Assembly: GCA_900547855.1 (NCBI GenBank)
Contig: URIK01000011.1
Location: 1 to 21,877, forward strand
Direction: 5' to 3'
From: an uncultured Collinsella sp.
Lineage (GTDB): Bacteria; Actinomycetota; Coriobacteriia; Coriobacteriales; Coriobacteriaceae
DNA: 21,877 nt
Made by a program: the position numbers and the translations under genes. Below, in pieces: positions 6,680 through 14,352 of this stretch; position 1 is the first letter of the stretch; the number at the start of each line of letters is the position of its first letter. The notes beneath the pieces were generated by a model that did no database searches, was not told where the DNA came from, and was given only the letters and a program-made list of their open reading frames with translations.

Positions 6680-7585
6680 CTACACACTCAACCAGCGATC
6701 GCCCTCGGCTCGGCAAAAGCCCTCACGCTCCAGGTCGGCTAGAATGCCCGCGACAAGCTCGCACTCGACCGGCCCGCGACCGGCTGCCGTCTCCATTTCG
6801 TTAACGCCCACCACGGCATCAGCAAGCGTTATCCCCGCCGGCCGCCCATCGCGCGCAGCCAGTAGCATGCGCACAATATGGGCGCGTTTTTGGCGACGCG
6901 AGCCCTCGAACTTGGACTGACGACTATAGCCCGCCGAGCGCCTGGACGGATTGGGCAGCGTCTTCTTAAGATACGCGCCATAATCTAGCAGCGCGTAATA
7001 CCACGCGCGCGGCGTGTCGGCATCGTCTTGAGGCACGGCAAAGGGCGCGATCTCATCCGCCACCGCACCGGGGGCCGCCGGACAGGCGGCTTGAATCAGC
7101 GGCACCAGCTCGCGATCGGGAACAGCCGGCACATCGGGAAAGAAATGATGCAAAAAGACCGTGCGCACGTTGGTCTCTAGATACACACCCGGAAGATCAA
7201 ACGCAAACGACCGGATACCCTGCGCCGTTGCCGGGCCAATACCAGGCAGAGCGACCAAGTCACGCGTCTCACGCGGAAACTCCCCGTCCCAGTCCTCTAC
7301 AACGCGCTGAGCGGCCCCGTGAAGCGCCAGAGCGCGTCGGTTGTAGCCCATGCCCTGCCAAGCGTCCAAAACATCGGAAGGCGCGGCCTGGGCAAGCGCC
7401 TGCACAGTCGGAAAGCGATCGAGCCACACCGGCATGCGCGCCTCCACACGCGGCACCTGTGTTTGCTGCAGCATGACCTCAGAAAGCCAAATGATGTACG
7501 GATCGCGTGTGCGGCGCCACGGAAGGTCGCGATAACGCAGGACCCCTTCCGAACGAATCATCGAACGAAAGGGGTCCTGAATCAT
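6680..7585 (-). CDS. MutY-like HhH-GPD DNA glycosylase lacking the Fe-S cluster
   Basis: Base-excision repair glycosylase of the HhH-GPD superfamily, 301 residues. The segment WLSEVMLQQTQV (33-44) matches MutY and contains catalytic Glu36. The helix-hairpin-helix is LPGIGPATAQGI (113-124). At the site of the MutY catalytic aspartate the sequence is LETNV, placing Glu137 there. The four cysteines that hold the [4Fe-4S] cluster in MutY are absent: the corresponding stretch is DYGAYLKKTLPNPSRRS, and no NUDIX-like 8-oxoG domain follows. Cluster-less relatives are known, so adenine removal opposite 8-oxoguanine is plausible but not assured. The ATG at 7585 has AAGGAG upstream and starts 21 bases after the Rrf2 stop, so the two form an operon. 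Confidence 0.88.
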   Translation of the reverse strand: MIQDPFRSMIRSEGVLRYRDLPWRRTRDPYIIWLSEVMLQQTQVPRVEARMPVWLDRFPTVQALAQAAPSDVLDAWQGMGYNRRALALHGAAQRVVEDWDGEFPRETRDLVALPGIGPATAQGIRSFAFDLPGVYLETNVRTVFLHHFFPDVPAVPDRELVPLIQAACPAAPGAVADEIAPFAVPQDDADTPRAWYYALLDYGAYLKKTLPNPSRRSAGYSRQSKFEGSRRQKRAHIVRMLLAARDGRPAGITLADAVVGVNEMETAAGRGPVECELVAGILADLEREGFCRAEGDRWLSV

Positions 7586-7606
7586 GGCTATGCTCCTTAT
7601 GCGGCG

Positions 7607-8092
7607 CTATTCCTCCCGGTAAGCGCACGCGCAGGTGGCGTACTCGGGAAACGCTTCGCGGTCGGCGAACTTGGGATCGACGGCCGGGAACTGGCGGTGA
7701 GCGACGATGTCGCCGAGCGAAACGGAATCGAGGTAGTCGCGCATCAACGCCTGAGCTCCGGCCCACAGGGGATGATAGCAGCACGCGCCCATGCGCGCAC
7801 AGTCACCATCGGGCGCGGTGCAATCGTTCATAACCATAGGACCCTGAACGGCCTCGACGACCTGGCGGATAGTGACGTCGTCCGGACTGACCTTGAGACG
7901 CATGCCACCGTGGACGCCACGCAGGCTCTCCACAATACCGGCCTGGACCAAACCGTGCTGAATCGAGCGGGCAAACGAATACGGAACATTGACCTCTTCG
8001 GCAGCGGTGCGAACAGAAAGCAAACACTCCGGATCCTCAGCAAGCATCGCCAGCATACGAAGGGCGTAATCAGTCTTCCTCGATATGTCCAT
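7607..8092 (-). CDS. Rrf2-family transcriptional regulator, probable Fe-S sensor
   Basis: A 161-residue Rrf2/IscR-type winged-helix repressor. The opening MDISRKTDYALRML is typical, the recognition region is VNVPYSFARSIQHGLVQAGI (35-54), and the wing has SLRGVHGGMRL (56-66). Cys91, Cys98 and Cys104 (with Cys105 beside it) lie where IscR holds its iron-sulphur cluster, so it probably senses Fe-S status, oxygen, NO or redox. Two more cysteines near the C-terminus (154 and 156) are unusual. The ATG at 8092 has AAGGGG just upstream; a longer frame to 8200 lacks conservation. It is the first gene of an operon with the glycosylase and may control it, itself and possibly rubrerythrin. Confidence 0.92.
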   Translation of the reverse strand: MDISRKTDYALRMLAMLAEDPECLLSVRTAAEEVNVPYSFARSIQHGLVQAGIVESLRGVHGGMRLKVSPDDVTIRQVVEAVQGPMVMNDCTAPDGDCARMGACCYHPLWAGAQALMRDYLDSVSLGDIVAHRQFPAVDPKFADREAFPEYATCACAYREE

Positions 8093-8415
8093 TTTTCCCC
8101 TTTCAAGGAATACGAACAGCTCGAACGAGCTCCGGGGCCGAGCTTGTGTCGAGACGCTAAATGACCGCCAGGACATCCAAATGGTAAATCGGATATCCAC
8201 TGAGTGCCGCGCTTGGAGCGAAATGCATCAGATGCGGCGCACAGTGCAATTTAGTATAACCTAACCCCCTGTCTCGTAGAACAGGTGTCGCGCAACAAAG
8301 CTGTTGTTCAGACAGATATACTCATTAGATTTTACTTGCGTTCCCGAAGGCGCGGGGGTTCTGGGCGAAGATGCACCAGGGCGATCGTTCTATCGAAACA
8401 AAGCGCATCAAACGC
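8093..8415. other. Intergenic region upstream of Rrf2 gene
   Basis: No gene recognised. The minus strand carries a TATACT box (complement of 8254-8259) about 160 bases before the Rrf2 start, with no good -35 hexamer; an activator or degenerate -35 is possible. The roughly 160-base leader that would result is long. Plus-strand frames running through here continue into the tRNA and are spurious. Confidence 0.45.
8254..8259 (-). promoter_or_regulatory. Possible -10 box for the Rrf2-glycosylase operon
   Basis: TATACT on the minus strand within GGTTATACTAAAT, upstream of the Rrf2 gene. The bases 16-18 upstream do not resemble TTGACA. Rrf2-type genes are commonly autoregulated, but no clear operator palindrome is visible. 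Confidence 0.3.
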
Positions 8416-8444
8416 AAAAAGCCACGTCCGAAGACGTGGCTTTA
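8416..8444 (-). terminator. Intrinsic terminator of tRNA-Asp
   Basis: An eight-base stem (8421-8428 with 8433-8440, GCCACGTC type) has a TTCG tetraloop on the minus strand, followed directly by five T (complement of 8416-8420). It lies about eight bases beyond the tRNA 3' end. Confidence 0.92.
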
Positions 8445-8451
8445 ATTGCGT

Positions 8452-8529
<78 letters not shown>

Positions 8530-8575
8530 AGGCAGACGTTCGCGTTTGTTTCCGCTCGCGTGCGCTGCGGGGATT

Positions 8576-8605
8576 AGTATACACAGAAGTCTGTCCGCCG
8601 CGCAA
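8576..8605 (-). promoter_or_regulatory. Promoter of tRNA-Asp
   Basis: On the minus strand TTGCGC (complement of 8600-8605) and TATACT (complement of 8576-8581) are separated by 18 bases, ending 46 bases before the tRNA 5' end. Spacing and -10 are good; the -35 matches three of six consensus bases strongly. A run of A/T bases lies just upstream at 8611-8628, as an UP-like element would. Confidence 0.6.
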
Positions 8606-8637
8606 CAACTTTTTTGAAAAAATTTTTCGGTCCCTCC

Positions 8638-8782
8638 GGGAGGGTCTCCGGGGCCGGCTGGCGCGGGTTTAGTTTGCTGCTCTACAGTCCTGCGCAAGAC
8701 GGAAAGCACATTAAGTGCTTTCCTTTGCGTGCGGAACTCGCGACAAACTCAACCCGCGCCAGCCGGCCCCGGAGACCCTCCC
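8638..8782. repeat. Long inverted repeat with nested hairpin (element C)
   Basis: Arms at 8638-8676 and 8744-8782 are complementary over 39 bases with one mismatch. The 67-base interior contains a second perfect hairpin: GGAAAGCAC, loop ATTAA, GTGCTTTCC (8701-8723). The arms are very GC-rich at the outer end. Neither arms nor centre match elements A and B. No coding gene, transposase or recombinase is adjacent. It lies between a metallophosphoesterase gene and the tRNA-Asp promoter. Confidence 0.85.
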
Positions 8783-8903
8783 TGCCGTCACTTTGTTCGA
8801 GCCGTTGTTGTTGCTCGCCGCTTCGCGGCTCGGCGGCCCCGTTCTCCGCGGCGGGGTTGGTCTGATGGATCTTGTTGAAGCTCGGCCATTGGCTCAAATG
8901 GAA
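8783..8903. other. Intergenic GC-rich stretch, no gene recognised
   Basis: The stretch continues from element C to the terminator-like hairpin. It contains a small stem GCCGC/GCGGC around 8818-8830 and a CCCCG/CGGGG stem near 8838-8857. Short open frames here lack ribosome sites. With element C before it and a plus-strand T-run after it, a structured non-coding transcript is possible but unproved. Confidence 0.35.
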
Positions 8904-8935
8904 ACGGGGGACGCATCTGCATCCCCCGTTTTTGT
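8904..8935. terminator. Intrinsic terminator-like hairpin
   Basis: An eight-base stem, ACGGGGGA (8904-8911) with TCCCCCGT (8922-8929), has five T from 8929 on the plus strand. On the minus strand it lies 12 bases after the metallophosphoesterase stop but is followed by only three T. The likely client is the minus-strand gene; the better T-run faces the other way. Confidence 0.7.
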
Positions 8936-8940
8936 TGTGA

Positions 8941-9408
8941 TTACTCTAGGTCAATAAACTTAGTGCTTAGGATCTTGCCGTCTTTTACTAGCATTCTGGC
9001 CATGGTGGGGCCTCGGGTGCCTCTTGGATAGCTGGCACTGCCTGGGTTGAGGACCAGGCAGCGACCCACTTGGGCTTCTTTGGTTACGTGGGTGTGGCCG
9101 TTGATGGCTACGTCTACGGATCCCACCGGAAGGTCTTCGCGGTAGTGGGCTACGGCGAATTTGAGGCCTTCGTAGGTAAAGAGCGCAAGACGGTCTACAT
9201 CGGGACCGTAGTCGCGGTAGTAATCGTTGTTGCCCAGTACGGCCCGCACGGGGGCGATGGTGCATAGGTGCTCGTAGTCCATCTCTGACGTGAGGTCGCC
9301 GGCGTGGATAATCAGGTCTGCGCCCTCAAGCTCATCCAGGAGCGCAGGCGATAAATAGCCGTGGGTGTCCGAGATGATGTCGATACGCTTGGCGCTTGCA
9401 CTGTTCAT
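8941..9408 (-). CDS. YfcE/MJ0936-type metallophosphoesterase
   Basis: A 155-residue calcineurin-like phosphodiesterase of the small cytoplasmic YfcE/MJ0936 group, which hydrolyses phosphodiesters using two metal ions. The complete metal-site set is present: SDTHG (Asp14, His16), HAGD (Asp38), GNND (Asn60), AHYRE (His88) and NGHTH (His105, His107). Length is normal. The ATG at 9408 has GGAAGGGA upstream. The natural substrate is unknown for most of this family. The gene stands alone: LytTR operon terminator upstream, hairpin downstream. Confidence 0.93.
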   Translation of the reverse strand: MNSASAKRIDIISDTHGYLSPALLDELEGADLIIHAGDLTSEMDYEHLCTIAPVRAVLGNNDYYRDYGPDVDRLALFTYEGLKFAVAHYREDLPVGSVDVAINGHTHVTKEAQVGRCLVLNPGSASYPRGTRGPTMARMLVKDGKILSTKFIDLE

Positions 9409-9445
9409 GGGATCCCTTCCGCAAAAAACGATTCGGCAGATACAT

Positions 9446-9497
9446 ACAAAAAGGCCCCACGCCTCCGCAGACGATAGGTCTACAGGGCTGCGGGGCC
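9446..9497 (-). terminator. Intrinsic terminator of the glycosyltransferase/LytTR operon
   Basis: On the minus strand GGCCCCGC (9497-9490) pairs with GCGTGGGGCC (9462-9453) through a long interrupted stem, with further pairing between CAGCCC-like and GTCTGCGGAGG-like parts, followed by TTTTTG (complement of 9448-9452 region). It lies seven bases past the response-regulator stop. Confidence 0.8.
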
Positions 9498-9503
9498 AGT
9501 GTG

Positions 9504-10220
9504 CTAGAGACTCAGGGCCTTCTTAAGCGGCACGACGCGGCGGCGCGAAACCGGCACGCGTTCGTCGACGCCCGTAATGCCCAGCTGGATGGCGCCCGAG
9601 GGCACCGTCTCCACATCCGTGACGCACGCCAAGTTGACGATATAGCGGCGGTGAACACGGAAGAAGCCAAAGTCGCAGAGCTTGGCCTCAAACTGCGCCA
9701 GCGAGGTCGTCGACAAAAAGCGATCATCGACGGTATAGATGCAGGAGTAATCGTCCTTGGCCATGATAAAGCGAATGTCGTCCACGGGAATGAGCACCTT
9801 GCGGCCGCCCTTTTCCACCGGGATACGCTCGATGGTCACCTTGCTGTCCGTAACCGGCTTGGTGCGTTGCATGACCTTCTCGATCGCGCGATCCAAGCGA
9901 GCTTCCTCGACCGGCTTCATCAGATAATCGACGGCATCCACGTCGAATGCCTCGACCGCATGGTCACTATACGCAGTCACAAACACGATCGCCGGCGGAT
10001 TTTTGAGCTTATGCAGCGCCTCGGCAAGTTGCAGGCCCGAGGCACCGGGCATCGAGATATCGAGAAACACGACATCTACGCGACTTTCCATAAGCATCTC
10101 GATGGCGGAGCGGACGCTCGACGCCTCAGTGATCGTGCCGATCTTGCCCGTTTGCTCGAGCAGGAAGCGAAGCTCCGAGCGAGCCGGCGCCTCATCATCC
10201 GCAATCATCGCACGCAGCAT
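9504..10220 (-). CDS. LytTR-family response regulator (system 1)
   Basis: Response regulator of 238 residues of the LytR/AgrA type. The receiver has the acidic pair in MIADDE (residues 5-10), phospho-acceptor Asp54 in VFLDISMPG, Thr in VFVTAYS (about 85) and Lys in LMKPVEEAR (about 107). The C-terminal LytTR DNA-binding domain (about 130-238) includes FFRVHRRYIVN and ends with VPVSRRRVVPLKKAL. Such proteins bind direct repeats near promoters. The ATG at 10220 is taken; a TTG at 10241 is an alternative. AAAGG lies 10 bases upstream of the ATG. It follows the kinase gene by 72 bases in the same operon. Target genes are not identifiable. Confidence 0.95.
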   Translation of the reverse strand: MLRAMIADDEAPARSELRFLLEQTGKIGTITEASSVRSAIEMLMESRVDVVFLDISMPGASGLQLAEALHKLKNPPAIVFVTAYSDHAVEAFDVDAVDYLMKPVEEARLDRAIEKVMQRTKPVTDSKVTIERIPVEKGGRKVLIPVDDIRFIMAKDDYSCIYTVDDRFLSTTSLAQFEAKLCDFGFFRVHRRYIVNLACVTDVETVPSGAIQLGITGVDERVPVSRRRVVPLKKALSL

Positions 10221-10292
10221 AGGGATAAAACCTTTCGTCAACTAACTACGCCGGGCATCCGTCGCATGACGTTGAGCCCGTAGCCTTTTATT

Positions 10293-11636
10293 TTACTCTT
10301 GAATGTCAAAGATGCTCTCTGACAAATCAAGATGAAGGAGCACTTTGGTGCCCTTGCCCGGCGCCGATTCGACACGCGTATAGGAGTGCGGCCCATAAAA
10401 GCGATGGATGCGCTCCGAAATATTGTGCATGGCCACACCGGCGCCGCCACCCTGGGGAGAGCTGGCGTCGGGACGGGCAGAACGCTCGTCAAACAGTCTG
10501 GCGGCGGTACCCTCATCCATGCCCACGCCATTATCGGCCACGGCAATCAAGATTGCATCCTCGCCGTCTTGGTGAACGGTCACGTCGATCCTCAGGGCGT
10601 CGTCATCGCCCATACCATGACGCACGGCGTTCTCGACAATCGGCTGGATCACGAACGCCGGCACCAGCGTATCTTCCACGTCCTCGGACACATCGAACGT
10701 CGCAAGCACGCGATCCTCGCCAAAGCGGGCCTTCTCAAAGGTAAGGTAGCGCTTGGTCTGTGCGACCTCGCGCGAGACCGGAATAAGCGATCCCGAGTTG
10801 TCGAGCGTGGCACGATAGAACGATGAGAACTCACGAAGCAGTTCGCGGGCCCGCAGCGGGTCGGTGCGCGTAAACGATGCAATGGTGTTCAGCGTGTTGA
10901 ACAGGAAGTGCGGGTTAATCTGCGCCTGCAGCGCACGCACCTCGGCGCGCGCCGTGAGTTCCTTTTGCACCTCGAGCTCGTGGATGGCGAGCTGCGTGGA
11001 CAAGATCTCGGCAAAGCCCGAGGCAAGCGCATACTGGGTACGGTCGACGGCGCGCGGGGTCTTGTAGTAGAACTTGAGCGTGCCGACGGTACGATCGCCC
11101 ACCTTGATGGGGGCGATAATGCCGGCGGGGACTTGGTTGTGCGAGCCGTCCGAGCCCACGACATCCACCATACGGTTGAACGACTGCACGATGCCATGTT
11201 CGATAACGTAGCGTGTGGCAAGCGTGTGGATGGGAGTATCGGGCAGCAGTTTTTCCTCAAACTCGCCCGCGCAGGCAAGCACGTTGTCCTCGTCGGTGAT
11301 GGCCACCGTCATGGCGCGCGTCTCGGGCAAAATGCGCCGGCACACCAAACGCGCCGACTCCTGCGTCAGACCGCCCTTAATGTCCTCGAGCATGGCCGAG
11401 GCCACCGAGAGCGTCTCCTCGGTGTACTGGGAGCGCACCGAATCGGGATTGAGCGTCAAAAAGATAAAGATGCACAGAAAGATGCACAGCAGCGCGCAGG
11501 CAATCACCGTGGCGATCGGCTCGATACCGGTCACCAAGGCAAAAATAAAGTACACCAGCACACAAATGGCGCAGGCAACGGCAATGATGCGAAAGATTGA
11601 TATTGAACTATCGCGCTGGGCGCGGCGGTCGATCAT
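10293..11636 (-). CDS. LytS/YehU-type sensor histidine kinase (system 1)
   Basis: Membrane histidine kinase of 447 residues. Two membrane helices (about 15-35 and 38-62) are followed by a GAF-like cytoplasmic sensor (about 70-215), a coiled segment and the His_kinase domain with phospho-acceptor His243 in NPHFLFNTLN. The ATPase domain has QPIVENAVRHG (Asn336), DNGVGMDEG and GGGAGVAMHNISERI. It lacks the large multi-helix 5TM sensor of true LytS, so the signal is probably read inside the cell or at the membrane. ATG overlaps the stop of the upstream glycosyltransferase (ATGA), with GGAGGGGG before it. It is paralogous to the kinase at 16163-17554. Confidence 0.95.
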   Translation of the reverse strand: MIDRRAQRDSSISIFRIIAVACAICVLVYFIFALVTGIEPIATVIACALLCIFLCIFIFLTLNPDSVRSQYTEETLSVASAMLEDIKGGLTQESARLVCRRILPETRAMTVAITDEDNVLACAGEFEEKLLPDTPIHTLATRYVIEHGIVQSFNRMVDVVGSDGSHNQVPAGIIAPIKVGDRTVGTLKFYYKTPRAVDRTQYALASGFAEILSTQLAIHELEVQKELTARAEVRALQAQINPHFLFNTLNTIASFTRTDPLRARELLREFSSFYRATLDNSGSLIPVSREVAQTKRYLTFEKARFGEDRVLATFDVSEDVEDTLVPAFVIQPIVENAVRHGMGDDDALRIDVTVHQDGEDAILIAVADNGVGMDEGTAARLFDERSARPDASSPQGGGAGVAMHNISERIHRFYGPHSYTRVESAPGKGTKVLLHLDLSESIFDIQE

Positions 11637-12820
11637 TCGGCCCCCTCCAGGATACTGATCAGTTGTGCGTCACGCCAAAGCCCGTCCATGATCTTGGGCC
11701 AAAAGCTCTGGAAACGCAGGTAGCTTGCAGCGTTTTGGCGCGCATAGGCCTTTGCCTCGTCGATACCATGGCGCCAGATGCGCAGGTAGCCCTCATGCTC
11801 GCGGGTAAACACGCTGCGGACCATAGCGGTCTTGCGCACGCGGTCGTCGAGCTCGCGCGAAATCCACGGGCCCGGGTAGGGCATGAGCGATGCCGCCGTA
11901 ACGGGAATGAGCTCCTTTTGATGCGCGGCGAATGTCAACTTGGCCCGTTCGTAGTACCAACGGTATACATCCTGCATAAAGCGCGGTGAGCGCTTTTCGG
12001 ACTCCGGAGGCAGATGGCGCACGGTCCACTCGTTATCGAACCACACGTCGTAGCCAAACATGCGCATGTTAAAGAGGTAATCCAAGTCCTCGCCGCGGGT
12101 GATAAACGGGTCAAAGGCCACACGCGTAAAGGCGCGGGCGTGCAGGGCCATCAGGCCGCCGCACACGTAGTTGGAGCGCGAGATGCGGGTGCCCGAAAGC
12201 GCCTTTTTCATCCAACGGTTGAACTCGATGCGCTTGGTCCACCAACGATGGCAGATGCCCGCCTTGTCCGTGGGAGCCAGCGGCGAGCCGTCGCGATCGT
12301 AGAAATAGCCGCTCTTGACCAAGATCGGCAAGCCCTGACGCGTCTGCTGCCCCAACGCATAGGTCGCGCGCTTCATAAAGTCGGCGTCGATGACAGTCTC
12401 ATCGTCATCCAAGAAGATAACCGCGTCATGCCCCAGCACAGCGGCGCAGGCTAGCCCCATATTGCGGATGGCACCGTAGCCTCGCAGGCTCACGCACTCG
12501 CCCGAACCCTTGGGCGCGATCTGAGCAACCCGGTCTGCGATGCGCGAGGCCTGGGTGTTGGTGACAACGGTGACCTTGAGCGTGGAATGCGCGTCGACAA
12601 TCTCGTGCACGCGCAGCGACACATCGGCTGTGGCAGAAACGGGACAGACCACCAAAAGGATGATGCGCGGGATGTCACGTACCTGCTCAAGCGAGGCCAG
12701 GCAGCGGTCGAGTTCGGGATTGTCGGCGTTGAGTCGCGTCGAATGGTCATAGGTGCCAGGGGCGTTTGCGCAAGCGTCATCGCCCGCCCAATACGTTGGA
12801 ATCACGACTGTGGCGTTCAT
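11633..12820 (-). CDS. Family 2-like glycosyltransferase (GT-A fold)
   Basis: A 395-residue cytoplasmic transferase. It opens with NATVVIPTYWAGDD, as nucleotide-sugar GT-A enzymes do. The metal-binding DDD is at 138-140 in AVIFLDDDETV; further on RGEDLDYLFNMRMFGYDVWF (about 255-275) resembles the catalytic ED region of GT2 enzymes. No membrane helix is evident. Donor and acceptor are unknown; a wall or surface polymer is likely in this setting. The ATG at 12820 has GGGAGGG upstream. It is translationally coupled to the kinase gene by a 4-base overlap, an odd partner for a two-component system and suggestive of a cell-envelope signal or output. A terminator-like hairpin lies 21 bases before its start. 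Confidence 0.82.
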   Translation of the reverse strand: MNATVVIPTYWAGDDACANAPGTYDHSTRLNADNPELDRCLASLEQVRDIPRIILLVVCPVSATADVSLRVHEIVDAHSTLKVTVVTNTQASRIADRVAQIAPKGSGECVSLRGYGAIRNMGLACAAVLGHDAVIFLDDDETVIDADFMKRATYALGQQTRQGLPILVKSGYFYDRDGSPLAPTDKAGICHRWWTKRIEFNRWMKKALSGTRISRSNYVCGGLMALHARAFTRVAFDPFITRGEDLDYLFNMRMFGYDVWFDNEWTVRHLPPESEKRSPRFMQDVYRWYYERAKLTFAAHQKELIPVTAASLMPYPGPWISRELDDRVRKTAMVRSVFTREHEGYLRIWRHGIDEAKAYARQNAASYLRFQSFWPKIMDGLWRDAQLISILEGAE

Positions 12821-12840
12821 GCCTTACCCTCCCTGCAACA

Positions 12841-12877
12841 CAAAAACGGGACGCCGCCAAACACAGGCGACGCCCCG
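12841..12877 (-). terminator. Intrinsic terminator between MFS and glycosyltransferase genes
   Basis: On the minus strand CGGGGCGTCGCC (12877-12866) pairs with GGCGGCGTCCCG (12858-12847) with two mismatched positions and a seven-base loop. Five T follow (complement of 12842-12846). It should end the MFS transcript, yet it sits only 21 bases ahead of the next start codon, leaving no room for a promoter in between. Confidence 0.8.
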
Positions 12878-12991
12878 CGACCTAGCTGATTCCATCATAC
12901 CCACTTGGGCAAATCATTGCTCGCAAGTCGCAATGTTTATTGCGGATAACCCCAAAAGAGTACCGTGGACAGGCACAATAGCCGCTCGCTC

Positions 12992-14251
12992 CTATGCGGC
13001 ATGCTCTGCCGCCCGAGTCATGCGGGACAGGCGGACCAGCAGCATAAAGCCAACAATCAGCAGCACGCCAATGGAAAGGACGCCCAGCGACGGGTTGCCG
13101 GTCAGCGAGGTGACGACCGACACCAGGAAGGTGCCCATAACGCTTGCATAACGACCAAAGATGTCAAAGAAGCCGTAGTACTCGTTGGACTTTTCCTTGG
13201 GGATAATGCGGCCAAAGTAGCTACGGCTGAGCGCCTGCACGCCGCCCTGGAACAGGCCGACCATAATGGCAAGCACCCAGAATTCAAAGGCGGTCTTTAG
13301 GAAGAACGCGGCGAACAGCACAATGCCCATGTAGGCGGCGACCGCCACCAGGATCATGTTGAGCGTGCCCACGCGTCCGGCGAGCTTGCCATAGATGATG
13401 GCGGACGGAAAGGCCACGAACTGCGTAACGAGCAGCGCCAGCACCAGCTGCGTCGAATCGATGCCCAAGGCCGATCCGTAACTGGTGGCCATGGAAATGA
13501 CCGTGTGCACACCGTCGATATAGAAGAAGAACGCGATCATGTAGACCAGCACGGTCTTGTTGTGGGCGATCTCGCGCATGGTGTGTCCGACCTCGGAGAA
13601 CACACCGCCAACGATGTGGCCGATGGTGTCCTCGGGACCGCGCTCGCGACCATACTTTTGCTTATAGGTGTGAATGAGCGGCAGGGTAAAGATGAGCCAC
13701 CAGGCACCAGTGATGATAAAAGACAGACGCGTTGCCAGCATGGTGGGGACGCCAAGAGCGGGGCCACCCATGATGAGCGCCAGGCAGATGACGAACGGCA
13801 CGGTGGAACCGATGTAGCCCCAGGCATAACCCGAGCTGGACACGGCGTCCATGCGCTCGTCGGTGGTAACGTCGGGCAGCATGGCGTCGTAGAACGTCAT
13901 AGAAGAGTTAAGGCCGATGGTGCACAGCACGTACACGGTCAAAAATGCCATGGCGGACATTGGGATAGCCTGCGCCAGGCAAAGAACCAGGCCCGTGAGG
14001 AAAAAGCCCAAGAAGAACTTGATTTTGTTGCCAGCGTAGTCGGCAAGTGCGCCCAGAATGGGCATGAGCATGGCGATGACCAGCGAGGCGATCGTCTGTG
14101 CATTGCCCCAGGCGACCACCAGGTCGGCCGAGGAAGCGCCGGTATTGATGGCGTTAAAGTAAATGGGCACCACCGAGGTATTGAGCAGCACGAGGGCCGA
14201 ATTGCCCACATCATACATAACCCAGTTACGCTCGAGCTTGGTGTATTTCAT
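12992..14251 (-). CDS. Atg22/UMF1-like MFS transporter
   Basis: A 419-residue, about 12-helix transporter of the major facilitator superfamily, Atg22-like branch. The start KYTKLERNWVMYDVGNSA (residues 2-19) is the family hallmark, and ALADYAGNKIK (about 68-78) corresponds to the cytoplasmic loop between helices 2 and 3. A cytoplasmic central loop (about 195-225, YKQKYGRERGPED) divides the halves. Fungal Atg22 exports amino acids from the vacuole; the bacterial substrate is not established. The ATG at 14251 has AAGGG 10 bases upstream. It is probably a single-gene transcript ended at 12841-12877. Confidence 0.92.
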   Translation of the reverse strand: MKYTKLERNWVMYDVGNSALVLLNTSVVPIYFNAINTGASSADLVVAWGNAQTIASLVIAMLMPILGALADYAGNKIKFFLGFFLTGLVLCLAQAIPMSAMAFLTVYVLCTIGLNSSMTFYDAMLPDVTTDERMDAVSSSGYAWGYIGSTVPFVICLALIMGGPALGVPTMLATRLSFIITGAWWLIFTLPLIHTYKQKYGRERGPEDTIGHIVGGVFSEVGHTMREIAHNKTVLVYMIAFFFYIDGVHTVISMATSYGSALGIDSTQLVLALLVTQFVAFPSAIIYGKLAGRVGTLNMILVAVAAYMGIVLFAAFFLKTAFEFWVLAIMVGLFQGGVQALSRSYFGRIIPKEKSNEYYGFFDIFGRYASVMGTFLVSVVTSLTGNPSLGVLSIGVLLIVGFMLLVRLSRMTRAAEHAA

Positions 14252-14352
14252 GGACAGGGACCCTTCGTATTCGCCCGATATGCAGTTAGTTCATCGTACC
14301 CCAATTGTCCAGAACCGCCGGTAAGGATTCGGCAAAGGGGCACGCACGGGCC

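Noticed and set aside
8638..8782. Invertible promoter (phase-variation switch)
   Set aside because: The 67-base interior is mostly occupied by a second hairpin, with no promoter boxes and no recombinase gene nearby.
8682..8897. Minus-strand frame of 71 codons through element C
   Set aside because: It needs a TTG start without a ribosome site directly after a hairpin and translates the inverted repeat itself.
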